Numbered from the stretch's first letter, positions 34,490 through 47,180 are shown. The stretch: DNA of 64,000 bases from Trichobilharzia szidati (GCA_944472155.2 OX235275.1:26898865-26962864), one strand, 5' to 3'. Notes: a model not told the origin generated them from the letters alone. A program made the numbers and translations.

Positions 34490-35495
34490 GAACTGACAAA
34501 TAACTGTGATTTTCACTGGACAATGAAGCTTGAAATCATTGTAAATCGTGGAGTAAATGACGAATAGGAAACACTCCAGTCTGTCGGTTATCCAAGTATC
34601 ACGAAATGAAATCAGGTGAGACTTGTCAGCACATTTGCTGTGTGAAATTGGCTCAGTCCCAGGGGGAGTTGCCTTCCTTAAATGAACATATTTAGATATG
34701 TTTGAGAACATCAATGGCAATAAAGAAAGCAAGCGTAGTCTGGCATATGCGAAACTATCCTTCTGTATCCGTAATGTGATTTCGTCAGATATCAACCCGT
34801 CGGGACTGATGGAACTTACCATGTAAGTGAAGCGCTCAACGTGCTCGAACACTTCACTCCCTATTTCTAAGCTAGGAGTCAGTGTAGTCCTGTCCTGTAA
34901 CATCATCTTACATTTGGTGCGAGCGAATTGCATGCCAAACATTCGCAGATTGCAGCTCAAGGTGTTCAGAGGACTCTGCATTTTGCATATTCTAAGTTCA
35001 CGAGATTATTCTCTGGTAGCAAGTCAATTCCTGAGTCTCTGAAGTGAGTTAGTGGTAAGTCCATTAAGATATCTATGACGGAATTGAATAGAAACAGGGA
35101 TAGTGGGCATCCCTGACGGACACCTCTATTTGTCACCACTTCAGATGACAAATCACCGTTAGTTATCACCTGGCTGCATGAGTTCAAGTAGAGTGCCTTG
35201 ATCAGTGCGATACATTTTCTCAGCGAGCTGTCTCCACCGTACTTAAATACCTTTGAAGCCACTCCATCAGGTCCTGCTGCTTCGCCTCGTTTCAGGCTAG
35301 CGACAGACATAGTAACCTCAGTTAGTGACGCAGGACCAGTGTCTATATCCCATTCAGGGAGGTGTTGGATGTTCGGCAGGTTGAGCGTGGCTGTAGGCCG
35401 ATTGAGTTGTTCTTCAAAGTGTTCTTTCCAGCGTTCCAGTCGTCTATCCTGGGAGCTAAATATGGTGCCACTTTTCTCAGTCCAGTTCAATGCAA
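34490..35495 (-). pseudogene. LINE-B (SR2-like) remnant in U2, catalytic box deleted
   Basis: The same insertion as at 22,985-23,965 in U1, with the same loss of motif A. The upstream ORF (35,490-34,966, 174 codons) is longer here because it includes 'RLERWKEHFEEQLNRP', the linker before the RT, then 'AAGPDGVASKVFKYGGDS', 'GVRQGCPLSLFLFN' and 'NNLVNLEYA'. A 34-bp deletion near 34,985 relative to U1 removes the two aspartates of YADD and shifts the frame; the rest continues in the ORF 34,981-34,376. Two independent defects make this copy certainly dead. Confidence 0.85.
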
Positions 35496-36062
35496 ACGAA
35501 TTCGAACTATCAGCTACAACTAGTCGATCTGAATGTTATCCAACTACTCACATCACTAAATCAGTAGCATATGAGTTAAGTCATGTATTTCCGGTCTAAA
35601 AGCTTTCAGAAAAGAGAGTGAACACTCGGTAACCATGTTATGTTTCGTTTCTATTGAGCATACAGTGAATACAGGTTATATGATGGAGGATGCCACGACT
35701 GTTTAGTGTATGTAATATAAACAAGCACAGAAACATTTAATGACTGAGGTGATGACCAATCAATCAGTCAGTTTACTTTGACGCTCGAACAGTTACTTCA
35801 GCGATCTAGGATTAGAGTGGTTTCATAACTTTCAAGAACTCAAAATCACTCATGCCTTTCTTCACCAGAATATAGATAACTTCCGTTATAAAACTTTGTT
35901 ATTTGAAGCATTTATTACTATGACACGCGGTGATTGGAGTTTATGAATACGTCTGTAAAAATGTATGAGCTTACTTCTTCTGCGTCGATTTTCTACAAAA
36001 GAGAGACAAAAGAGCTGGCAGTTGAGGGACATGAGGATTACATTTACGCATCACTCTCTAAA

Positions 36063-37142
36063 AAACTCGTCTAGATTACTAGGTCACTAGTATTCTCTGC
36101 TCAAGTACTACGGTGTACCCCAAATATTCATCAAACTTATTCAACAGCTGTACGACAACGGCACATGTCAAGTGATCTACAACGGGAAACTCGGCGAGGC
36201 TTTTGGAGTAAACACAGGAGTCAGACAAGGGTGCTTATTATCACCAATGATATTCCTAATTATGGTGGACTGGATTATGCGTCAGACGGTGGGAAACGAG
36301 AAGACAGGGATATCCTGGACCGAAGTGAAGAACCTAGAAGACCTGGACTTTGCGGATGATTTATGTTTGATGTCACACAAAATCGAAGACTTACAAGCGA
36401 AACCTGACCGACAAACTGGTCGAAGAAGCAACCGGTGAAGACAGGACTCCAGGTGAACATAGACAAGACGGAGGTCATGAAAATAACCAACCAATAACAA
36501 CAACAGCAGCAGCAACATCCAGCGCCAATCATCAACAACGGGAGAGATTTGAAGGAGGTTACTTCATTCACTTATCTAGGGAGCATTGTCTCAACTACAG
36601 GAGGAACAAACGAGGGTGTCAAATCGAGAATCGGGAAGGCGAGAAACACATTCGTCAACCTGAAACCAATCTGGAAATCTTCCACTGTCACTCAGCATCA
36701 ACAACAAAATTCGGATTTTCAATACAAACGTCAAGTCAGTCAGTTCTTCTATACGGATGAGAAACTTGGCGGGTCACAAAGAATATTCCCAACTGAAGAT
36801 CAGATGGCCGGAAAGAACAAGAACCAACAAGAAACTATGGGAGAAACAAAACAAGAACCAATCGCTCAACGAATATGCAGAATAAAGTGGAGATGGATTG
36901 GACACTCGCTGAGGAGGCCGCTGGATGACATCGGTCGTCAGGCCAGTGCTCGAGTGGAACCCGAAGGGGAAGCGGCGAGTGACATCCAAGGGTGACATGG
37001 AGGAGATCGTGTGAACAGGAACTGGAACAGTATTGATTAACATGGATGCAAGTGAAAAATACAGCAGAAGACAGATGCAAGTGGAGGCGTGCAGTTGAAG
37101 CCATATGTTCCACTAGGAACCAAAGGGAACAATTATAATAAT
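36063..37142 (+). mobile_element. LINE-A insertion in U2 (same event as in U1)
   Basis: Flanked by the same target duplication ATCACTCTCTAAA (36,050-36,062 and 37,143-37,155) and the same 5' truncation and filler as the U1 copy, so it was inserted once and duplicated with the unit. It has FADD at 36,349-36,360. Differences from U1 include extra bases near 36,405 ('AAACCTGACCGACAAACTGG'), shortened glutamine codon runs and small deletions near 36,760-36,800. The longest ORF is 148 codons, so it has decayed separately from the U1 copy. Confidence 0.85.
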
Positions 37143-38204
37143 ATCACTCTCTAAATGTGGCGAGTGTGAGAGCAATGTGTCATTCAACTTTCGGCCATGT
37201 AACTGCATTTCTCGAATTATTCGTGGTATGAATTGATTTCTCTTAACTCAAGCAACAAGGTGGAAAATGTCTTGATCGAAGATCTCATAAGTGATGATAA
37301 TGCACTATTTTATCAGCACAGAGGTGACAAAGTCCATTCATCTCGGTAGCATACTTACATAGCTTCATGAAACTTATCGCTAACACCGCCCAAAGAATTT
37401 TCAACTGTCTACTGCAGACTTTCGTCAGTATCTGACCCTTCAGTCAACAATGAATATCACATAGCCATCCGAAAAGGACAAACAATGTCAGGCAAATAGA
37501 CAAGTGATGACAGTGAACTAGAAAAGAAACCACTCTCCAGAAGGTGTGAAGGCGGAGATGAAGATGTGTGGAATGCTGTTGACTTCTGAATTAAATCATA
37601 CTGTCACCCAACTAAGAGAAGCTAAATCAGGAGCTAATATAGACATCCCTACATCAAATCAATCTCATGTTTTATCTGAAATCATATAACATCTTTTCTG
37701 TGGATCTTTCAAACCACATGAATACGGAATCATGTATGGTATATACATGCGCAATTTTAACTATTTTATACTGTTCAGTGACGAACTTTGGTGTATTTTA
37801 CACCCAGGTGTAAATGAGTGGAAAGTGCTTTTTGTTCATGCAGTTATCTTTAGTTGTGATTATGTTGCGTCCCTCAAACTTGTTTTAGGAGTGGGGAATT
37901 ATGGCAAAATGTTATCAGGTTCCACGTGAAATGTTCATATTGTGTTAATCACCTTGAGATGATTGCACTTGCAACACGTGGTCTTTTAAAAGTTGAAGAC
38001 ATGTTACTTGAACGTGTGCAATGAATGACTCGCTCACTGACTGTGTTCAACCTTCTAAACCGAATTCAAGTGTTCGATGGTGGCATATTGAGAATTCTTG
38101 GATGGGACAGATCCTATATTAAAGCGAACCACTGGATATTTGATTATATTACTGATAATTGGACATGCACATCGTTTAATGTGGTGCAAGTTTAGCGTTT
38201 GAAT

Positions 38205-38385
38205 TACGGGTGACATCGAACATTCAACCGTTCAGCTTATATGTGTATGTCATTGATTTACAACAGTCAGAATGAACAGCTCACTTCGCCTAATGGCGAA
38301 CTGGTCTTCACCAGTTGAGACTTACCAGGTATGGAATCAGTGGATTTGTCATTTCTGCCTGTAAATAGAGAAACAAGTGATACCA
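38205..38385. repeat. Single diverged satellite unit at the U2/U3 junction
   Basis: One unit of the 197-bp family (TTGATTTACA at 38,253) lies between the end of U2 and the start of U3. It keeps hairpins 1 and 2 (CTTCGCCTAATGGCGAA and ACTGGTCTTCACCAGT), while the third hairpin and the closing stem are changed. The preceding 40 bp resemble those before the three-unit cluster in U2 ('GTTTGAATTACGGGTGACA' against 'GTTTGAATTTCTGGTGACA'). The next 320 bp (38,400-38,720) are unassigned; its minus strand codes for a lysine-rich peptide-like stretch with no recognised domain. Confidence 0.75.
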
Positions 38386-39769
38386 TATGAAATGACCTCC
38401 TACTTTGTGTATTTTTAATATTTAACACAAATATATCGTTGATTATCCGTTTTCACTGTCGTTAGCATATATCAATTTGATCTTTTTCTTTTCTAAATTT
38501 TTAAGATGCTGCATGAGAAGTCCTTCTACGAAATACTTTCAAACTCGTGTCCTGCTCATCGTCTGCCATTTGTTCTTCATTCTCCTGCCACATTGCTGAT
38601 TTCTTTCCATGATATCATCAAGTTTTGTCAAATCCATTCTGAGTTTTTTGAGTAAAATATTGTTGATCAATTTTTTCTCAAATTTCTTTCTCATTATAGC
38701 GTTCAGAACATTTGTCCTAATCTCATCACCACTTCAGAGGCTTCGTCGATCTTTCCATTGTAAATCACATGACATGTAGCTTCTTTAGTGATTACCCTCT
38801 ATTCTTATCGTCTGATTACTCGCCTGCTATAAGTGAGGTGGATGTATACAACTCCTGCGAATAAGTCGTATAAATTTTCGAGAGAACAGATAAGTATGAG
38901 AATCCCAGATTCATTATGAATACACGAAATGTCATTTGCTTACTGGATCTCATTTGTAATTGAGCCAATCTGTTTTCTATAAATATAAAATATCAGTGTA
39001 GGATAAACAGAAGATGAAAAGGAGTAGAAAAAGTGACTGATAGAAATTCTCAAGTATTCCTTGTTCTACTATGGTATATTATATAAATGTATTAATATAT
39101 ACACTTTTGTGATATTCGAGCGTAATATGAATTGATACACGAATCTGACAATAGTTTTCATTGTGGAATACGGCGTGGAAAACACAGAGCAAGACTTGGA
39201 CATGCAGAATCACTGGGAATGCAGAATTATCCGGCTGACAAGTTCCAAACAGGATGAAACACACATCGGAGATTGCACTGTCCCACGACCGGCTTGAAAT
39301 GTTGGATAAATATTTGGCAGCTGGATCTGTATGTACACTGTCTGTGCATCACCTAGAATAACGAAATTCACTGTAAATGTAGTGATATCTGAGATAGGTT
39401 GAAATCAGCGTCCTGGATTCCAGAGCGAATCGCCACAAACAAAATACAACATTCTCCGTCAATAGTTCGAAGCAACCGGCAGAAACCCCTGACTCCTTGT
39501 TAGTACTAGTCAGCAATGCGTTTGTATAATCTTGAAGAAACTGTGATGTCATTTAGGACTGGAACCTGAATTGCTTCTATTGAATTGTTGTCAGAGACGT
39601 CCTACAACTCAGTGACTAGACGGATGATATGAGATACGATCTAATATCAAGATAGAAAGCTGCATTCACTGAGGACTTCGGAATGAAGCTCTTACTCAGA
39701 ATGCAGAATGTCCAAACCTGTCAACTGACAGATGGCTACAATGCTTCAGAATACTTAAGGTGATGGAGA

Positions 39770-40600
39770 TAACCAGCTAATAGCAATAACAACCATCACT
39801 ATCAACGGAAGAGTCTTAAGACAGGTAACCTTCTTCACTTATGTAGGAGGCAGTGTTTCTAACACAGGTGGAATGTGTGAATATTCCAACACCAGACAGA
39901 ACCAAAAAGGTAAGAGATAACTTCACCAATGTGAAATCAGTCTGAAATCTTCTGCTCTTACTCAGCACAAGGAACAGGTTTCGGATTTTCAACACAATTG
40001 TGGAGTCAGTCAGTTCTTCTATGTGTGTCGGAAACTTGGCCATTGCGTCACGTATAGCATTTTCGACAGCCTGCGTCAGACTTTTATCAGCACCAGTCTT
40101 TGCCAACTCTATTATGATAATGGCCACTCAGAAACAATTAGCAACAGGAAACTATGGAAATAAGCCAACCAAGAACCTATCGCTCGACAAATATGCCGGG
40201 GTGAATGGAGATGGTCCGGGGTTTGATCCCGGGCCGACGCACTTCTTTACCTCGCTAAGCCAGAAATAACGCTGGTGAAGAGAAAAGATTGGGCCTGAGG
40301 CTAGCAACACCATCCTGTAAAATAAACACTTCTACAGAAACTTCAAGCTACTAGCTTGAAGCCCTATGTTCCACTGGGGAAGACAATTGAATGATATCTC
40401 GTGTGAGGCCACTGATTGAGTTAAACTCTGTTGGGAATGTATGCGTTAAGCGTGGTGCGATTGTTAAAATAAACGAGATCTCACGAGGAGGCGATGAGAG
40501 AATTTTAGGCAATTAAGCGCTTAGCTAAAGAGGACAGCAGAAAATAGAACCAGGTAGAGACATTCTATTGAAGGCCATGATTCACTTGATACTCAGGGGG
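39770..40600 (+). mobile_element. Old LINE-A fragment in U3, interrupted by a SINE
   Basis: Counterpart of U1 12,885-13,755, with GTGGAGTCAGTCAGTTC at about 40,001 showing the family's 4-nt duplication. The sequence breaks at 40,213 where a SINE is inserted, and continues at 40,381 with 'GACAATTGAATGATATCTCG'. ORFs reach 103 codons on the wrong strand only. Not functional. Confidence 0.65.
40214..40380 (+). repeat. tRNA-derived SINE, 5' truncated
   Basis: It starts inside the tRNA-like head with GGTCCGGGGTTTGATCCCG (a B box with one change), continues with CCGACGCACTTCTTTACCTCG and ends with 'GAAGCCCTATGTTCCACTGG'. The A box is lost. U1 lacks the SINE at the same place (about 13,500), so it is unit specific. 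Some target DNA present in U1 seems to be missing, and no clean target duplication was seen. Confidence 0.75.
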
Positions 40601-40659
40601 ACAATGATAATAATATCTTTCGAAACACCGCAAGTTAGAATGATATATGTATGGTATAC

Positions 40660-40955
40660 CACTTGCTTAGACACATCGTTTCGGCCACAAATAGCACAAG
40701 TAAGGATATGAAAGGGAGGACCGAAAAAGAGAAATAGTCATTCATTAATATGAAATCGATGTAGAAATCTACTGCTTCTGACATAGATAACAAAATTCTG
40801 ACTTTTGATACAAGTGTCAAGTTCCTCAGTGCTTCCGTATCGTTCAGAGATTGGCTGATTATGTAGAGGATTTAGAAGGAACTGCGAACTTTTATCGGCA
40901 GCAGTCTTCGCTTTCTACTGAAGATCCTGTAGCTAGAAACAATGAGGAATAAGGA
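40660..40955 (+). mobile_element. Second old LINE-A fragment in U3
   Basis: Counterpart of U1 14,165-14,420: 'CACTTGCTTAGACACATCG', then 'ATGAAATCGATGTAGAAATC' and 'GCTTTCTACTGAAGATCC'. Strongly diverged and without an open frame. Confidence 0.5.
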
Positions 40956-43900
40956 TCTCTTTATTTTCACTAGCAATAATATTGGTGATAACTTCAAGCT
41001 CAACCACGCGTATCTAGCGGACTTACTACCGGTTGGTCGATGGTGTTAAGGAGTGAGTCGGGTGAAAATTAACAAGGATTACTTGTGCAGTCGGTGACCA
41101 CTGTATCCGTGAAACACCTGCGTACCACTCAGAGGGTGGCGTCAAAGTGAAATGACAGTGAGTAAATCTGATTATCATAAGGAAATTACCTTCGCTCATC
41201 GGTGCTACAATGGCCAACGGTCCTGTTGAAATTTGAGTGAGAGAGTTAGAGAGACAGAGATTATATTCAGTTGAGGAATGTAATCAAACTAATTTTCAAA
41301 GGTTCCAATCCTCAATGGAATGTCGTGTGCGAAAATGATCAATCTGTATATATAGCATGATAAAATATTCATGTCCAATGTCACTTATTGTGGTGATTTC
41401 AGGTATTTAGAACTAGTGATGATACTTTCATTCACTACAATGTATGTATGATTCAATAGCGATCTGCTCTCTTCAGCTTAAATTCTATTAAACAAACATG
41501 GATAGCGTGACGAGAGAAGACAAGCGACTTAGAAATGGAAAGCACACCATAATTATACATTTTTGCCAGGTATTAGGTGGGCTAGACCAGCAGATAATAA
41601 GCTGTTCTGATTGGTTGTAGATTTTCCGAAGACTAAGGCATTGGGCAGAAAGGCTGCTCACTAAGTTTACTTCCTGATCCGAAGGTTAACTAAATCCAGA
41701 CATGAGGAATAAACACTTCTACCTCTGAAGCCACTGACCTGAAATGGTGTCTTCGCTTCCTATTAATCTGTGTTCATATCCTACTGGTAAGTCTTGTCAG
41801 TAGTACACGCCAGAATAACGACATAATCACGGTCAGCAGGCATCACAACCACAGTTCACATTCATATCCTTCGTTCATATATTCTCGACGGCCTTGTGCG
41901 TACAGCGGTGTGTGTGCTTCCATCTTTATCTCGAAATGCTTTAATATAGCCACGCACTTACATAGCCTCCGCCAGGTGAAATTTATTCACTGATTTCACG
42001 CACCAAGGGATATCACAAGCACAAGTGAGATTGCGAAACCGAAATTTCAGCGCTAATAATCGGACTGGTGTACGTGTTGATCTACGTAAGGAGGGAGGAG
42101 TTGGAAAACCGTTATTCCAAACCAGTGACTTCGTTAGCTCCAGAGACCTAAGGGATTGAATGTCGTATGAGCCTGTTTCGGCTACTAGAAATCATGACAG
42201 CCACATGGTCACTTCAGACAATCAAACAGAAAGTATATCTGACCTCACACAAACTACTAGATTAGTGTTTAATGCATCTCTTTGTGTCTATCGTGTATTC
42301 AATATTTGATTAATTCATAATGTTTCCGGAAACAGATTGTCTGTTGAACGCTATGCACATACAGTCACTTGAATGGAATTTCGCTTGCTATAAATGCAGT
42401 AGATTCCAGTGATTACTCATCATTTTGAAGTTTTCATACATGAGAGGGAAAATGCGTTAATTGAATCCACACACAAAGTGAATTTCTCGACAAGATTTCT
42501 GTCGACAAATGCCACCACAATAATCAGTATTATTTGTCATTTGGCAATGAAATAAAGAAATAAACGATTACACAGAGGACGACATTCACCTGGTAATTTT
42601 TCCATTTCTCTATTTGATTTTGACACTGAAATTCAATATTCATTATTAAAGTGAAAGTTTACACAGTTCAAACAGTAATCGCAATATTGGATGAATTAAG
42701 AGAAGTGATGCCTTTTTCTACGCATATCATTCTACTTAGTTGACAAATGTGAATTACCACTTGCTAGGAAGGTTAAGCAGGAAGTCTTCACTGAGCTGAA
42801 ATTCATGCATGCTGATAGACATCAGCAAGGCGTATCCACAAGCTTGAAGAACCTCATGTCCCTACTCGGAATTGAACAAGTGTCACCTGGTGCTGCAGTC
42901 AGAAACCTTACCAATGAGTTATTCGTGCTCGTGACTTACTTCCTGTAGCTCACCATTTAAGCGTACACTGTGTTAATGACCCAGCTGTCATGTCGAGCAT
43001 GTCGCAAGCTTTACTGATAGAATTTCGTCTGCTCTCAACAAACGACTACACGCATGACACTAGTTACCACATAGTTCTCAAACATAGTATTCCCATACAG
43101 TTTTACATGAAGTCAATCAAGTTCCAGATTGAATAGTTCAGTCTAGCTGCCTCACTTGTTGATGTGGCTTCGAATCTCAGAAGAGACATGAGTTTCTTCA
43201 AGATTTCTGATGCGCGCAGCTGATTTGTGAGTTCCATGAAACCTGAGTCTGAGGCTTCCTTTCGATTTTCTCTAACTAGCTATTAACCGCAACTCAGATT
43301 GCCTGTGCAGCTAGCCTGGTGACCACATTGCAAGCTGAAGAGATAGAATCTAGAGTGAAACCGACAAAAGCGCAGGCGCATGCAACTAGTTAATCCCTAT
43401 TATCAAATCAGAATTTCATCAGTATTTGCTTGCCGTCAGTTTTCTCTATATTTTCCATATAATTTAAAAGATAGATGCTATGTTGTATGATTTAAGGATA
43501 ATCTTCAACTTACTTAGTAAATTCATTAAACCCTTCATTTTGATTGCTGAAAAATGAGAGTAGAGTGCTTATTTGAGAATATTCTGCGCATATATGACAG
43601 TAAGTCAATTTACCAAACAATCATACATGTGAGATATTTGTCATGAGGATACAGAGTGGCTAAATTTAGAAAGTAAAATGCTTGCTGTTTTTAAAGACTC
43701 AATTCACCGATCGATCTTCCGACTAGAACACACGCCTTCAGCAACACATCTTATCACCCTGTTCTCTACAATCTTCTGAATCTGGCGCTGCGTTTTCATA
43801 TGATATTTCATCTACTTTTCACACGATTTCGTGTGTTTCACTCTCCAACCCACGGTAAATGCTCATCCCCTAGAGGTTCTGTTCGATTCATTGGAATCCA

Positions 43901-44649
43901 TCCAAATGCTACTCCTTCTGCATATGTGTTAACATAAATTTTGTTGGCTTCTACATAGTCAGAGCTCCTTATTATTATTTCTGTCTAACCGGCACTTTAA
44001 CTCACTATAATCATGCACGTTCAAAGTCAATTTCAACGCGTATACATAGAAAGAGGAAAAGTGAAATTGTGGTAAGTGGTTTATTTCAATTCCTCCGAAA
44101 TTAATACCTGTGGCTTTTGTATTCCTGTCTGTGACAATGATCTGAGTGTGGCTGACTCAGACTTCACCGTGTGAGAGTCTGTGTCTGGTAAGTCACGCAA
44201 CTGTTTCTGTGTTTGCAATAAAGTGATGTTTTGAATACACTTACCCCTTAAAGCATCTTGCATGTATCGTATACGATCTGGAAGACAAGAGTGGGTAATA
44301 TAGTTTAGACATGGAACTCCTCTTTTTTCACGATAGTCCTCATCTCTGTTTAACCAACTATTCACGATCAAAGTTATCTTCTGGTCAGACAGAATTCCAA
44401 TGTCTGTTGATTCATGAATAGACAGAAATGGGACTCATGGACGATCGTTTACTGACCCGGCGACTCTCTGCCAACGTTGTAAACCCGTGGTTAGATGACA
44501 GTTGAACAACAAAAACAAAAAGTGAACACGCATATTTGGCTGGTTTCGAGTGACTCATTTCGCAGACTTTGTCTAGATTTCAATGAAAAGCCTTACAATC
44601 ACATCACTCATTAGAAATTCGTTCGACTCAAATGCTTTGGCGTATACTC

Positions 44650-44800
44650 AACACGCATATTAATGACACATGCGTTTCACTCGAGAGATGACTTCAATGT
44701 GCCCCTGATCCATTTTCAATTTCTTTGAAATATGTTTCAAGCCATATGTTCCTGTCTTCTCGCTGCCCACACATCTAGCAATACCATCGATGATATTAGG
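44650..44800 (-). mobile_element. Internally deleted LINE-A copy in U3
   Basis: This joins the sequence equivalent to U1 18,820-18,900 ('CACTCGAGAGATGACTTC') directly to that of 19,445 ('TCCTGTCTTCTCGCTGCCC'), so about 550 bp present in U1 are lost. It shows how LINE pieces in the unit shrink by deletion. Confidence 0.6.
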
Positions 44801-45569
44801 CAAATTCGTCACTGTGCTCTCCGTAGTGGGTCACTTGACATGTGACATTGTCATATATCCATTGAAGGAGACTGATAGTGTTTTGATGACATAATACTGA
44901 GAGCATTGTGTTATTTAGGAAATGTGCGTGAGGAGAATGTACGGACGACTACAGCCAATTGCCATCTCAATTCTTGAGCACCTGATGACTTCACGCCACG
45001 CAGCTCCAATAGAGTACTCACTTAAAATGCTCTACAACATGAGGTTGAACGGTTCAAAAGGAGTTATCCCCTCTCAATTCTGTTTGGTGTAGCTTTGTAT
45101 TCGTTAAGGATGATTTCCAGGAATATTGAGGAAATGAATTGGATTACTTATTCTCTTCAGATTTCAACACATTCGGTTTCCACTCTGTTTCTCAAACTCT
45201 CAACTGTTGTGCTATATTTCTGCCTCCGAGCAGCATATGTGTTCAACATGCACTAAAATCTGGAGACGTCAGAATCAAAAATGGATGTTACTGTCGAGCT
45301 GTTTCTTGTGACTGCACAAGTTTAACTCTATTCTTTCGGGAATGGTGAGTAGAATTTGAATAAACAACACGATTGAACTCACCAGCTGCTGACATTTTAT
45401 GTGGACCTGTAATGATAATTATAATAATAATATTTATAACCATAGTGATAATAATTTTACTGCATAGATAAGTTTGCATTATCTCAGGTGCACCTGAAAT
45501 TACAGGTTTTCGTGAAAAACAGCAGGGCACAGATTGTCAGTTAAATAACCATCTACTTCGATACCACGG

Positions 45570-45710
45570 AGTGGAATGATCCAAGCACACGTCAACTTCA
45601 TTCAACAGCTTTATGATAATGTCGCATTACAAGTGGTGCGCAACGACAAAGTCGTAGATGAGGATGTCAGAGAAGGGGAAGAAAATGAGATGAGCTGCTG
45701 GAGCCCTACG
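45570..45710 (+). mobile_element. LINE-A RT fragment in U3
   Basis: A 62-codon ORF (45,576-45,764) reads 'VNFIQQLYDNVALQVVRND', matching 'INLIQQLYDNGTCQVIHNG' of the young LINE-A. It is the best-preserved of the three copies of this old fragment. It is a fragment, not a gene. Confidence 0.65.
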
Positions 45711-47093
45711 TTACACTTGAGTCCTGAAGCACTAATGGTGAAACACTGTATATTCCATGGGTGATGAAGGGATATCCACTGAATGTTGTTTCCATAGCAG
45801 CAGTAATAACAGACTGTTAGTTGAGATTCCTGATACACGCTGTGCCATCGAGCTACATAATTCAAGTGACAGTAATGTGACAAAATTGAACTGATATTAA
45901 TTCATAAAATAATGTGTGCTGAATACAGGGAAATTGAAACTCTCAGTCACCACAGAATCCGAAACACACGCCTGTAGACTGCTCTTGAAGTGTTATATCA
46001 GATGATCTACAACATCGAGACTATTGACCAGTTCATCATTTCAAGAGGCCTTTGAGGTGAAGACGTGAGTAAGACAAGGCTCTCTGCCTGCCATCACCGG
46101 CGATATTCCGTTTTGTTATGAACTGGATCAGGCTGGAGAGTGTGGGAAACATTAAAGCAGAAAACACTGAACCTACAAGAAGAGTGAAGAAGATATGTAC
46201 TACGTGCACAATTTACGAACAGTTACTTCTGTGGCCTAGAATTAGACTGGTTTCGTTATTTTCATGTTTTTCCATGTTGATTAAGCATGGTTACACAAGA
46301 ACTCAAAAGCACTCATGCCTTTCCTCACCAGATCATGGATGTTTTCAGTTATAAAACCTAATTTGTTGAAGTATGAATTACTTAGACAGGTGGTTATTGG
46401 AATTTTTGAATATGGCAGTCAAAATGTATAAGCTCACCTCTGCTGTTTTCATCTGCTGATACAGAATCATCAAGAGGTACTTCATCTTCTGTCCGTTCTA
46501 TGAGATACACAAGAGAAAAGGGTGGTAAACATAAGGATTATATTTTTAATGCATCACATTTGATCGCTTACAATACCCAGAACATTTCCAACTGGCTCCC
46601 GCAGACTTCCATCAACATCTGACCATTCAGTCAACAAGGAATATCACATAGCCATCCGAGAAGGACAAACAAAATCAGGCAACTAGAAAAGTGATGATGA
46701 TGAAATAGACGGGAACCTACTCTCCAGCAGGTATGAAGGCGGAGATGGAGATGAGTGGAATGCTATTGACTTCTGAATGATATCATATTGCAACCCATCT
46801 AAGAGAAGCGAAATCAGGAGCTAATAAAGATATTTGTATACCAAAAAAATCTCCTGTTTAATTATTATTTATTTAATTTAAAGATTGTTTCCATGGCTAT
46901 TGCAACAACATATGTAGAGGTAAACATATAACTATTAGGTGTAACGTCGGTTCTAATAGTCTACTAAAAATTCCAGTGAAAAATCGTTCACATAGAGAAA
47001 AAGGTGATGTCATATGAACACAACTCTCACTACGCATCTTCAATCGTTCAGCTTACAGGCGTGTATGTCATTGATTTACAACAATCAGAATGA

Positions 47094-47180
47094 ACAGGTC
47101 ACTTCGTCTAATGGCGAACTGGTCTTCACCAGTCGAGACTTACCAGGTGTGGAATCACTGGAGTTGTCATTGTGACCTGT
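47094..47180 (+). other. Cloverleaf-forming core of the satellite unit (example copy)
   Basis: Within one unit: ACAGGTCAC (47,094-47,102) pairs with GTGACCTGT (47,172-47,180), nine perfect pairs. Inside lie hairpin 1, TTCGTC-TAAT-GGCGAA (47,103-47,118), hairpin 2, CTGGT-CTTC-ACCAG (47,119-47,132), and hairpin 3, CCAG-G-TG TGGAAT CACTGG (47,143-47,161), with one bulged G. Linkers are CGAGACTTA-like and AGTTGTCATT. The fold spans 87 nt and covers under half the unit. I know no described family with this layout. It could act as RNA or as extruded DNA; function is unknown. Confidence 0.6.

Larger units (their letters stand above)
26690..38175. repeat. Large repeat unit U2
   Basis: It starts at the equivalent of U1 position 12,100, directly after the end of U1, and ends with the same sequence as U1 (38,022-38,170 matches 26,512-26,665). 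U2 shares with U1 the LINE-B remnant and the young LINE-A insertion with the identical target duplication, so these two units are close relatives in that part. U2-only material is a 970-bp insertion carrying three satellite units (29,090-30,060). Stretches without assignable elements are 28,590-29,090, 30,060-32,010, 32,520-33,350 and 37,150-38,170; ORFs there stay under 90 codons. Confidence 0.85.
38720..46860. repeat. Large repeat unit U3
   Basis: It begins at the equivalent of the U1 start (CTTCAGAGGCTTCGTCGATC at 38,738 and 11,296) and runs to the satellite. It lacks both the LINE-B remnant and the young LINE-A insertion: around 46,130 and 46,540 the flanks of those insertions are found without them. 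It has its own SINE at 40,214. Stretches without an assignable element are 38,720-39,470, 40,970-44,640, 44,800-45,560 and 45,710-46,980; the longest ORF there is 96 codons with no domain. An (AAT)n run sits at 45,414-45,437. Confidence 0.85.

Noticed and set aside
36165..36359. 64-codon ORF repeated at 24,611, 36,165 and 58,257
   Set aside because: It recurs only because it is a shifted frame of the LINE-A RT around motif B and FADD.
44081..44371. 96-codon minus-strand ORF in U3 as a gene
   Set aside because: No domain, and the same stretch in U1 (about 18,000) and U2 (about 31,450) is not open.
47094..47180. Functional hammerhead ribozyme in the satellite unit
   Set aside because: Neither strand of the unit has the CUGANGA and GAAA cores in the needed arrangement.
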